In this document: positions 1 to 5,797 of the stretch, piece after piece
Layout of the letters: each line of letters opens with the position of its first letter
How positions within the stretch are numbered: the stretch's first letter is position 1
NCBI GenBank assembly: GCA_913052275.1
Contig: CAJXDX010000113.1
Location: 1 to 5,797, forward strand
Length of the DNA: 5,797 nt
Origin: an uncultured Pseudomonadota bacterium
GTDB lineage: Bacteria > SAR324 > NAC60-12
Direction of reading: 5' to 3'
Translations under genes and position numbers: made by a program
Notes under the pieces: generated by a model
Database searches by the model: none
The model's input: only the letters and a program-made list of their open reading frames with translations
What the model was told of the DNA's origin: nothing

Positions 1-914
1 AGATGATCTCCTGCAACTTTAGTTTTGTCATATTCGACTCCCCATTTCTTAAGCAGTTCCGGAAGGTCGCTCGCGAGCTGGGGCTGCTGACCAAACTGAT
101 TTGCAGGTGATGTCATATCAATGCGCGCGTTTGGATCCAGCAAAACTATCAGCCTTCCGCCCCGCAGTACATACTGGTCTATCGCATATTGAAGGCTTAA
201 ACTGAATCCTCGAGGGTGCAGTACAATTAATAGATTTATCTCGTCAGGAATTTCTTCTGTTGTTAAAGGTAAAATTTCCACTTTAAGAGATTTTTCCAGT
301 TCACTTAGAAATACCCATTTTTCCCTTGGAGCCGTCCCTGGGATTAATGCTCGTCCTCCCTCAAGACTCATTGAGCTTAAAAGACCTATTTTAGTAGAAG
401 TGGTTGAACTGACTTTCTGAATAGCCTGGGAAATATCATATTCCAAAAACTCTTCACGCCTCAGGTCAAAATACGGCAGCAGCATTTCCTGGTCAAGCAT
501 TGACACAATTGCACCAAAATATACTGCATTACCGGATGGCAGCGTAATAGGTTTGATCCCGTATTTCTGAGCCCATTCTTCTTCTTCGGTGTCAGGCTTA
601 GGGTCATAAATTTCCAGTAAAATTTTACCATTTGAAAGTGTTTCATATTCTTCAAGCAACTCTTCTACGCGCTGTGCGTAGGTTTTGAAGTTTGGAGGAA
701 GTTCAGCGTTATTTCTGGAATAATAAAAGTTGATTCTGACAGGATCTTTAAGATTTTCCAGAATTTTCCTCGATCCATCAGAAATAGTGTAGAGGCGCTC
801 TTCTGTCAGATCAAAACGCAAAGGAATAAAAAAAGCTGTCACGTTTACAGCTACTAAACAAATAAGTAAGAGGACAACACTGCCCCAGGTACTTGACAAG
901 TTTACTTCTTTCAT
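1..914 (-). CDS. GldG-like ABC transporter auxiliary protein (partial, C-terminus missing)
   Basis: This is the third gene of an ABC transporter operon, and it encodes the membrane-anchored auxiliary subunit. The 304 visible residues begin with a short N-tail and one hydrophobic segment (about residues 11-30). The motif RFDLTEERLYTISDGSRKIL at 33-52 follows, which is the hallmark of GldG-type N-terminal domains. Further on come LHP (232-234) and LRGGRLIVLLDP ending at D260-P261, typical of the ABC_transp_aux fold, which is Rossmann-like and related to the GATase/ThuA type. The bulk of the protein should lie on the outer face of the inner membrane; a C-terminal membrane helix is expected in the part that is cut off. 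The ATG at 914-912 is the only sensible start, because an in-frame TAG lies two codons upstream (920-918). There is no clear Shine-Dalgarno. A 66-base gap separates it from the permease. Family assignment is firm; the cargo of the complex is unknown and gliding should not be assumed. Confidence 0.88.
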   Translation of the reverse strand, partial: MKEVNLSSTWGSVVLLLICLVAVNVTAFFIPLRFDLTEERLYTISDGSRKILENLKDPVRINFYYSRNNAELPPNFKTYAQRVEELLEEYETLSNGKILLEIYDPKPDTEEEEWAQKYGIKPITLPSGNAVYFGAIVSMLDQEMLLPYFDLRREEFLEYDISQAIQKVSSTTSTKIGLLSSMSLEGGRALIPGTAPREKWVFLSELEKSLKVEILPLTTEEIPDEINLLIVLHPRGFSLSLQYAIDQYVLRGGRLIVLLDPNARIDMTSPANQFGQQPQLASDLPELLKKWGVEYDKTKVAGDH

Positions 915-980
915 TATCTATTACAAACCCAGGATCTTTAACATATTCTTTATAATTGAGAAAAATGAAGGATGCAGTTG

Positions 981-1715
981 TCAGGAAGCCTTGTGGGACT
1001 CAAGAACAACAACATTCAACATCAGAACAATTACAATTATCGAAATAAAGTAAATTAAATCTCTTATATCAACAACTCCTCTCCGAATTGCATCAAAGTG
1101 AGTGGTGAAGCTGAACTGACCAACCAGGTCGCTGAACCATACTGGAAAAACTGTATTCAGAGTCTCACTCAAGACACCCCATCCTGATAAAACCAGCACA
1201 AGACAAATTACAACACTCAGAATGAAACTAATAACCTGGTTTTTTGTCATTGACGAAGTAAGGCTGGCAATTGCCAGATAGGAACCGGCCATCAAAAAGC
1301 TTCCCAAATATCCGGTTATGATCGGGCCACTGTCCGGGCTTCCCAAAAAATGGACTGTCCAAATCATTGGAAAAGTGAGCAGCAGTGAAATTCCGATGAA
1401 CAGCCATCCTGCAAAAAATTTTGCAAATACCGTACTTGTCAATCTAACAGGAAAGGTGAGGAGCAACTCTGCAGTGCCGGAGCGTCGCTCCTCTGCCCAG
1501 AGACGCATGCCTACTGCAGGTACCAGGAACAGATAAAGCCACGGATGAAAAAGAAAAAAGATTTCAAGGCTTGCCTGCTGAGAGTCGTAGAAATTACCCA
1601 GCAGAAAAGTGCATCCGGCATTTGCAACCAAAAAAATTATGATGAACACGTAAGCTACCGGTGAACGAAAATATGCCAGCAGCTCTCTTTTCAAAATCGG
1701 GAAAAATCCATTCAT
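981..1715 (-). CDS. ABC-2 type transporter permease, GldF-like
   Basis: This is the membrane-spanning subunit that should pair with the ATPase encoded just upstream. The 244-residue protein shows about six hydrophobic segments (roughly 20-39, 50-70, 102-121, 134-153, 160-180 and 219-238), the layout of ABC-2 permeases of the GldF/NosY group. The N-terminal KRELLAYFRSPVAYVF (9-24) and the cytoplasmic stretch WAEERRSGTAELLLTFPV (73-90) are the diagnostic motifs; the latter is the likely coupling helix that contacts the ATPase. Length matches GldF-type permeases, which are normally 240-250 residues. It lies 57 bases after the ATPase gene and 66 before the GldG-like gene on the same strand, so co-transcription is likely. 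The start has no good Shine-Dalgarno; the bases before the ATG are AT-rich. Subfamily is clear, but the transported molecule cannot be inferred. Confidence 0.9.
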   Translation of the reverse strand: MNGFFPILKRELLAYFRSPVAYVFIIIFLVANAGCTFLLGNFYDSQQASLEIFFLFHPWLYLFLVPAVGMRLWAEERRSGTAELLLTFPVRLTSTVFAKFFAGWLFIGISLLLTFPMIWTVHFLGSPDSGPIITGYLGSFLMAGSYLAIASLTSSMTKNQVISFILSVVICLVLVLSGWGVLSETLNTVFPVWFSDLVGQFSFTTHFDAIRRGVVDIRDLIYFISIIVIVLMLNVVVLESHKAS

Positions 1716-1772
1716 AAATATTTTTGAGATTCCAATTAATGTTTTAAAGAATATATTTACTGCTTTAAGATT

Positions 1773-2711
1773 CTAATCCTCAGTCGTTAGCTGTCGGAAG
1801 ACTTCATCTAGTCTTCCCCGTTCCACAGTAAACTGCTCTAATTGAACATTTTTTTTATACAAATACTCTTCAAGTTTGCGTGAAATTGATTCTTTATTTT
1901 TTGGGTACAAGCGCATGGTAACCAAATCCTCTCGATCATCCTGCACATGCTCCACTGAATAAACAAAATCAAGTTGATTAAAATCATCAAGCAGTTTCCT
2001 TGGGTTCTCATTTTTCAGGCTCACTGTCACTGAATTACGGTACAAAGACTGAGAGAGCAATTCATCAGGTGTTCCGTAACCTACAACGCGCCCATTTGCA
2101 ATTATCATGGCGCTTGTGCAAACAGCATCAACCTCTTCCAGAATATGAGTTGAAATCAAAATAGTGCGTTCCTCGCTCATATCCTTGATTAAAGATCGCA
2201 CCTCATGTTTCTGATTTGGATCCAGTCCATCAGTAGGTTCATCCAGTATCAGAACAGGAGGGTCGTGCAATAAAGCCTGCGCCAGACAAGTACGCTGTCT
2301 GAATCCCTTGGAGAGTGTATCGATCATTTGATTTTCAACTTCACTTAATGAAGTCTTTTCTATAACAATACCAACTCGTCTTTTTAATTCCATTCCGCTG
2401 TAGCCACGAATTTCAGCAATAAATTTTAAAAACTCTCCAACAAGCATTTCATCATAAGATGGTGCGCTTTCAGGAAGGTATCCTATTTGGTTGCGAACCT
2501 GGAGAGGATCATCCAAGATACTATAACCGCATATTTCTGCTGTGCCGGAACTGGGAGGGATAAAACAGGTGAGCATCTTCATGGTTGTCGTTTTTCCGGC
2601 CCCATTAGGGCCGAGAAAGCCCAGAATTTCACCTTGCTTTACTTCAAATGAAACTTGATCGACAGCAAGCAAATTGTTAAATTTTTTGCTCAGTGAATTT
2701 ACACGAATCAT
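1773..2711 (-). CDS. ABC transporter ATP-binding protein, GldA-like
   Basis: This is the ATPase that powers the transporter encoded by this operon, acting as a dimer on the cytoplasmic face. All the nucleotide-binding motifs are intact: Walker A GPNGAGKT (34-41), ABC signature LSKGFRQR (133-140), Walker B VLILDE (153-158) with catalytic E158, D-loop GLDP (162-165) and the H-loop His189 in STHILEE. The Q-loop position reads GYLPES (77-82), with Glu where the general consensus has Gln; this is usual in the GldA/NatA-type subfamily. LSKGFRQR and the LAQALLHDPPVLILDEPTDG-type context closely match GldA proteins. About 90 residues follow the ATPase core (roughly 220-312), a C-terminal extension common in ABC-2 ATPases of about 310 residues. 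It is the first gene of the operon and the only one with a plausible Shine-Dalgarno (AGGT, five bases before the ATG). Confidence 0.95.
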   Translation of the reverse strand: MIRVNSLSKKFNNLLAVDQVSFEVKQGEILGFLGPNGAGKTTTMKMLTCFIPPSSGTAEICGYSILDDPLQVRNQIGYLPESAPSYDEMLVGEFLKFIAEIRGYSGMELKRRVGIVIEKTSLSEVENQMIDTLSKGFRQRTCLAQALLHDPPVLILDEPTDGLDPNQKHEVRSLIKDMSEERTILISTHILEEVDAVCTSAMIIANGRVVGYGTPDELLSQSLYRNSVTVSLKNENPRKLLDDFNQLDFVYSVEHVQDDREDLVTMRLYPKNKESISRKLEEYLYKKNVQLEQFTVERGRLDEVFRQLTTED

Positions 2712-2716
2712 TTAAT

Positions 2717-2720
2717 ACCT
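2717..2720 (-). promoter_or_regulatory. Probable ribosome binding site of the ABC ATPase gene
   Basis: On the minus strand AGGT sits five bases before the ATG at 2711-2709, within the context CACAGGTATTAA. It matches the 3' part of the Shine-Dalgarno consensus and supports this start. The other four genes of the window have no comparable site. Confidence 0.5.
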
Positions 2721-2761
2721 GTGTTTAAAACTTTAGACATACCATTTAAAATCAACAGTGA

Positions 2762-2790
2762 ATACTATGTCCATCTGCCGTTTGAATCAA
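2762..2790 (-). promoter_or_regulatory. Candidate sigma70-type promoter for the ABC operon (proximal)
   Basis: Read on the minus strand, TTGATT (2790-2785) and TAGTAT (2767-2762) are separated by 17 bases. Each hexamer matches four of six consensus positions, and the spacing is ideal. Initiation would leave a leader of roughly 45 bases before the ATPase start. The region is AT-rich, so chance matches are likely, and a Bacteroidota host would use a different consensus. Confidence 0.3.
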
Positions 2791-2796
2791 GTTAAA

Positions 2797-2826
2797 ATTA
2801 TAAATCAGAAGATGATATTTTGTCTG
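2797..2826 (-). promoter_or_regulatory. Candidate sigma70-type promoter for the ABC operon (distal)
   Basis: Read on the minus strand, CAGACA (2826-2821) is followed after 18 bases by a perfect TATAAT (2802-2797). The -35 box matches four of six positions. The leader to the ATPase ATG would be about 80 bases. It overlaps the stretch that must also hold any promoter of the divergent hydrolase gene, so the two units could interfere or be co-regulated. Only sequence resemblance supports it. Confidence 0.33.
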
Positions 2827-2848
2827 AAATGTTTAAATTTAGCTAAAA

Positions 2849-3658
2849 ATGAAGAGAAAAAATTCTGATTCAGAACTATCAAAATCAGAGAAGGCAGAAG
2901 ACGCTGTAATATTGAATCCTGAGTTGGAGGGGGAATCTTTTTTCTGGAAGGGCGGAGAAACAGGAGTCCTTTTGCTGCACGGGTTGACTGCTACCACTGC
3001 AGAGGTCAGGCCTTTGGCAAAACGTCTGCTGAATGAGGGATACACGGTTTCAGGTATCCTTCTGCCGGGACATGGTACAACGCCTGAAAATCTGAGTCAG
3101 ACTCACAGGGAAGATTGGATCAAAGCATCTGAAGAAGCCTATAATGAACTGAAGCAGGAATGTTCATCTGTGATTGTAGGTGGTGAATCTGTCGGAGCAT
3201 TGCTTGCATTACATTTGGCCTGTGAACATCCCGAAATAAAAGGGTTGCTGCTTTATGCCCCTGCCATGCGTATGGCAGCTTCTATCCTCCGCACAGTTTT
3301 ATTAGTGATGGCGTCACCATTCGTATTCTCCGTGAAAAAGCAATTCTCTAAAGACAGAGGTCGAATGCCATGGCAGGGCTACAAAATTAATCCCCTAAAG
3401 ACAGGAGTGCAGCTGCTGAAATTTCAATGGGAAATTAAGCAGCGTCTTTGCAGAATATACCAGCCGATTCTGCTTATCCAGGCAAACCTGGATGATACAG
3501 TCGATTTGAGGAGTGGCGATATTATTTTAAGAGGAGTTCAATCTGCAGTTAAAGAACTTTACTGGATGGAAAAATCAGGGCATGTTGTTATTCTGGAAAA
3601 ACAGTTTGAGGAAGTTTTGAACACAACAATTGAGTTTATACAAAAAGTAGTCAGATGA
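2849..3658 (+). CDS. Alpha/beta hydrolase, Est30-like carboxylesterase
   Basis: The 269-residue protein is a serine esterase of the alpha/beta-hydrolase fold, closest in motif pattern to Est30-type carboxylesterases and monoacylglycerol lipases. The oxyanion motif LLLHGLTATTAEVRPLAKRL starts at residue 41. The nucleophile elbow is GESVG (112-116) with Ser114. The catalytic Asp is probably Asp215 in ANLDDTV, since it lies three residues before the conserved hydrophobic position. His245 sits in EKSGHVVILEK (241-251), much like the SGHVITLD motif of Est30. The cap segment (about 138-205) contains a hydrophobic stretch near 146-160. The first 20 residues are charged and Ser-rich, with no signal peptide, so the enzyme is cytoplasmic. 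The ATG is fixed by an in-frame TAG at 2840-2842; no Shine-Dalgarno is visible. The likely reaction is hydrolysis of short or medium acyl esters. A role in releasing or editing acyl chains for the neighbouring acyl-AMP ligase is inferred from position only. Confidence 0.88.
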   Translation: MKRKNSDSELSKSEKAEDAVILNPELEGESFFWKGGETGVLLLHGLTATTAEVRPLAKRLLNEGYTVSGILLPGHGTTPENLSQTHREDWIKASEEAYNELKQECSSVIVGGESVGALLALHLACEHPEIKGLLLYAPAMRMAASILRTVLLVMASPFVFSVKKQFSKDRGRMPWQGYKINPLKTGVQLLKFQWEIKQRLCRIYQPILLIQANLDDTVDLRSGDIILRGVQSAVKELYWMEKSGHVVILEKQFEEVLNTTIEFIQKVVR

Positions 3659-3799
3659 AAAACATAAATTCCACTGAAACCTGTGGTAATTAAAAAATAT
3701 TAATATTTATCTCAGTATGATTTAATCTGTTACTCTGCCTGGCTTTAATAGAAAGTTTAACATCACGAATTATCAATCCTGCAATTAAGAAATATAAAA
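3659..3799. other. Intergenic gap between hydrolase and acyl-AMP ligase genes
   Basis: These 141 AT-rich bases hold no open reading frame I can support and no intrinsic terminator. An imperfect stem (CCAC 3671-3674 with GTGG 3683-3686) is followed by an A-run, not a T-run. An AT-only palindrome lies at 3695-3708. Read-through from the hydrolase gene into the ligase gene is therefore possible, but a separate promoter here cannot be excluded. Confidence 0.5.
3695..3708. repeat. 14-base AT-only palindrome
   Basis: AAATATTAATATTT is a perfect inverted repeat in the gap upstream of the acyl-AMP ligase gene, about 92 bases before its ATG. It could be an operator half-site pair, but its composition makes a chance origin quite possible. 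Confidence 0.4.
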
Positions 3800-5797
3800 A
3801 TGCTGCCGAACAAAAATTCAAATATTGTGGAAGTATTACAACAAAGAGCTTTGAGTCATCCTGGTCGAGAGTGTGTAATTTTTCTTGGCGATGGTGAAAA
3901 TCAGTCCGGCTCAATGACTTATCTGGAAAACGATAAAGCAGCACGTCATGTTGCGGCTGTAATGCAGAAAAGAGGAATTTCAAAAGGAGATCGTGTTCTG
4001 ATTATCCTTCCAAATAGTATTGAGTTCGTAAAAATATTTTATGGTTGTCTGTATGGGGGAATTCTAGCTGTTCCATTGCATGAACCTGCTGGAACTAAAC
4101 AAATTGAATTATATATGGAAACGTTCCTGCCAACATTGAAAGTAAGCAAACCAAGTTTGCTGATAGCCACTACTGAGATGGTTGAATTTTTGCGAAATAA
4201 ATTAACTCCGCAACAGGAAAAAATCTTCACCGGACTGGAGATTGCCTCAGACAAGGAGATTTTATCGGAGAAAGATGAGGAATATACCCCTCCGGAACTA
4301 AATAGGCATGATACAGCCTATCTGCAATTTACATCCGGGAGTACAGGGACACCCAAAGGGATAATGATCGGCCACAGCAACATAATGGCAAATCTGGAAG
4401 AAGCTCGTAAATTTATGCAGCTTGAGGAAGAAAATGGAACAGTTGTATGGCTTCCGCTTTTTCATGATTTCGGTTTGGCAGCAGGACTGATGGGCGCGCA
4501 TTATTCAGGGGGTTATGTAGTTTTAATGACACCGGCACATTTTATCCGCAAGCCTCTGCGCTGGCTTGCAGCAATTTCAAAATTCAGATGCGCGTACAGT
4601 TATGTTCCTCCATTTGCACTGGATTTATGCATGAAAAAAATCTCAGACGAAGAACTCGAAAATCTGGATTTATCATGCATGGTTTCTGTTACCGATGGTT
4701 CTGAACCAGTGCATTATCTGCCAACCAAAAATTTTATCGAAAGATTTTCCAGGTGCGGCTTAAAACCTGATGTGATCAGGCCAGGATTTGGGCTTGCTGA
4801 AATAGTAATCATGTTTTCCGGATGCAAAACAGGTTTAGAAGGGATATGTGTTAATCGGCATATACTGGAAACAGAAGGAAGATTAGAATTGGCTGACAAC
4901 AGCGTGCCCGAAGCTGATAAAAAAATGCTGGTCAATTTAGGACCGCAAATGGACGGTCATGAAATTGTAATCAAGGGAACTGAAAACCAGTCCCTTCCGG
5001 AAGGAATAGAGGGGGAACTGATGGTAAGCGGTCCTTCTGTGGCCCAGGGATACTACAAAAATGTTGAGGCAACTGAAGAAATCTTCCGTCAAAAAATAAA
5101 TGGAAAGGAACAGCAGTTTTTGACCACCGGTGATTCTGCTTTGCTCTGGAAAGGTGAGCTTTATTTTACGGGAAGGATCAAAGATATCATCATTATCCGT
5201 GGAAGAAATTATTATCCGCATGATATTGAACAGGTCCTTTCACTTGTTGAAGAATTGCGCCCCGGCTGCCTGATGGCTTATGCCTCAAAAGGTGAGAATG
5301 AGCTTGAACATCTGACGGCAGCAGTAGAGGTACGAGCTGATTTAATCAAAGATTTAGTTATGTTCAAAAAGTACGTTTTGCCTGCAGTTGATCAAAAAAT
5401 AATTGAAATTGTAGGGGAGTACTTTCAGATTATCCCAAGTGAGCGTCTCTATCTGGAACCGGGGACAATTGCCAAAACATCAAGTGGAAAAATCAGGCAT
5501 CAGCATAACCGCCAAAGGTTTATGCAGCAGAATTTTGACGGGCTCATAGAACGTGTTTTCAGTTCGCAGGACGACGATGGTTCGGTTGATGTAGAAACAA
5601 AACCTTCATTGGAATCAGAAATTGCGGCGCTTTTCGAAAAAATTGTTTCATTGAAGCCGGAACTTGATCAGCCTATATTGGACTGTGGGGCAGACTCTGT
5701 AGTAATTGTTGAGTTTGTGGACCAAATTGAAAAAAAATATCAACAGGACTTTGAAGTGGAAGAAAACACGACTTTGAGGGATATAGCCAGACAGATC
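3800..5797 (+). CDS. Fatty acyl-AMP ligase fused to an acyl carrier protein domain (partial, C-terminus missing)
   Basis: The visible 666 residues form an ANL-superfamily adenylating enzyme followed by a carrier domain. Adenylation motifs: P-loop FTSGSTGTPKG (177-187), WLPLFHDFGL (217-226), GFGLAE (329-334), TGD with Asp445, GRIKDIIIIRGRNYYP (458-473) and a C-terminal AKTSSGKIR with catalytic Lys564. The WLPLFHD block, the VNLGPQMDGHEI block (equivalent to VSCGxPLPGxEV) and RGRNYYPHDIE are marks of fatty acyl-AMP ligases rather than acyl-CoA ligases. After an acidic linker (about 588-600), an ACP domain begins, with phosphopantetheine site GADSV (Ser633). The enzyme should convert a fatty acid and ATP to acyl-AMP, then acylate its own carrier arm. 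The ATG at 3800 is forced: an in-frame TAA lies at 3758-3760 and no other ATG, GTG or TTG intervenes; no clear Shine-Dalgarno. The frame stays open to the last base, so further domains may follow. Fatty-acid chain length and the downstream product are unknown. Confidence 0.92.
   Translation, partial: MLPNKNSNIVEVLQQRALSHPGRECVIFLGDGENQSGSMTYLENDKAARHVAAVMQKRGISKGDRVLIILPNSIEFVKIFYGCLYGGILAVPLHEPAGTKQIELYMETFLPTLKVSKPSLLIATTEMVEFLRNKLTPQQEKIFTGLEIASDKEILSEKDEEYTPPELNRHDTAYLQFTSGSTGTPKGIMIGHSNIMANLEEARKFMQLEEENGTVVWLPLFHDFGLAAGLMGAHYSGGYVVLMTPAHFIRKPLRWLAAISKFRCAYSYVPPFALDLCMKKISDEELENLDLSCMVSVTDGSEPVHYLPTKNFIERFSRCGLKPDVIRPGFGLAEIVIMFSGCKTGLEGICVNRHILETEGRLELADNSVPEADKKMLVNLGPQMDGHEIVIKGTENQSLPEGIEGELMVSGPSVAQGYYKNVEATEEIFRQKINGKEQQFLTTGDSALLWKGELYFTGRIKDIIIIRGRNYYPHDIEQVLSLVEELRPGCLMAYASKGENELEHLTAAVEVRADLIKDLVMFKKYVLPAVDQKIIEIVGEYFQIIPSERLYLEPGTIAKTSSGKIRHQHNRQRFMQQNFDGLIERVFSSQDDDGSVDVETKPSLESEIAALFEKIVSLKPELDQPILDCGADSVVIVEFVDQIEKKYQQDFEVEENTTLRDIARQI

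Noticed and set aside
77..82. Glu instead of Gln at the Q-loop of the ABC ATPase (residues 77-82, GYLPES) as a sign of inactivity
   Set aside because: GYLPE is usual in GldA/ABC-2-type ATPases and all other catalytic motifs are intact. The positions given here are protein residues of the gene at 1773-2711.
461..655. Minus-strand 64-codon open frame
   Set aside because: It lies inside the GldG-like gene in another frame of the same strand, and its product has no recognisable motif.
1318..1536. Plus-strand 72-codon open frame
   Set aside because: It is antisense to the well-supported permease gene and shows no protein-like pattern.
1744..1768. TTAAAG/CTTTAA inverted repeat between the ATPase and permease genes
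   Set aside because: Six AT-rich base pairs around a 13-base loop are too weak to call a terminator or regulatory hairpin.
2839..3045. Minus-strand 68-codon open frame over the hydrolase 5' end
   Set aside because: It is antisense to the hydrolase coding region; its serine/phenylalanine-rich product mirrors the Glu/Lys codons of the real gene.
3668..3690. Imperfect stem-loop after the hydrolase stop codon, considered as a terminator
   Set aside because: The stem is only four base pairs plus a bulged extension, and it is followed by an A-run rather than a T-run in the plus-strand transcript.
3690..3983. Minus-strand 97-codon open frame spanning the gap and the ligase start
   Set aside because: Most of it is antisense to the ligase N-terminus, it has no recognisable domain, and no ribosome binding site supports it.
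4039..5221. Four minus-strand open frames of 67-94 codons (4039-4254, 4298-4501, 4714-4935, 4937-5221)
   Set aside because: All are antisense to the continuous acyl-AMP ligase frame, whose conserved motifs lie on the plus strand.

Overview
This is an AT-rich bacterial window with two transcription units that diverge from a 137-base gap at 2712-2848. It holds five protein genes. Two of them run off the window edges: the GldG-like gene at the left and the acyl-AMP ligase at the right. I see no tRNA, rRNA, CRISPR array, insertion sequence or long repeat.

Left unit, minus strand (2711 down to 1): an ABC ATPase, an ABC-2 type permease and a GldG-like membrane-anchored auxiliary protein, in that order. 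This is the gldA-gldF-gldG arrangement. It was first described in gliding Bacteroidota, but homologous ATPase-permease-auxiliary operons occur in many Gram-negative phyla that do not glide. The three products should form one inner-membrane complex: two copies of the ATPase drive the permease, and the GldG-like protein presents a large domain outside the membrane. The substrate cannot be read from sequence.

Right unit, plus strand (2849 to 5797): a cytoplasmic alpha/beta hydrolase of the Est30/carboxylesterase type, a 141-base gap, then a large protein that starts as a fatty acyl-AMP ligase (FAAL) and continues into an acyl carrier protein (ACP) domain. The FAAL would activate a fatty acid as acyl-adenylate and load it on the phosphopantetheine arm of its own ACP. 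That is the usual opening step of a lipid, lipopeptide or polyketide-type pathway, so the window probably stops at the start of a biosynthetic locus. The hydrolase could act as an editing or product-release esterase for it, but only proximity supports that.

The host cannot be named with confidence. Low GC, the gldAFG-type operon and translation starts mostly without a Shine-Dalgarno sequence suit Bacteroidota or a PVC-type or other environmental Gram-negative lineage. I see nothing here that is clearly a new system. The most open question is what follows the FAAL-ACP gene beyond the right edge.
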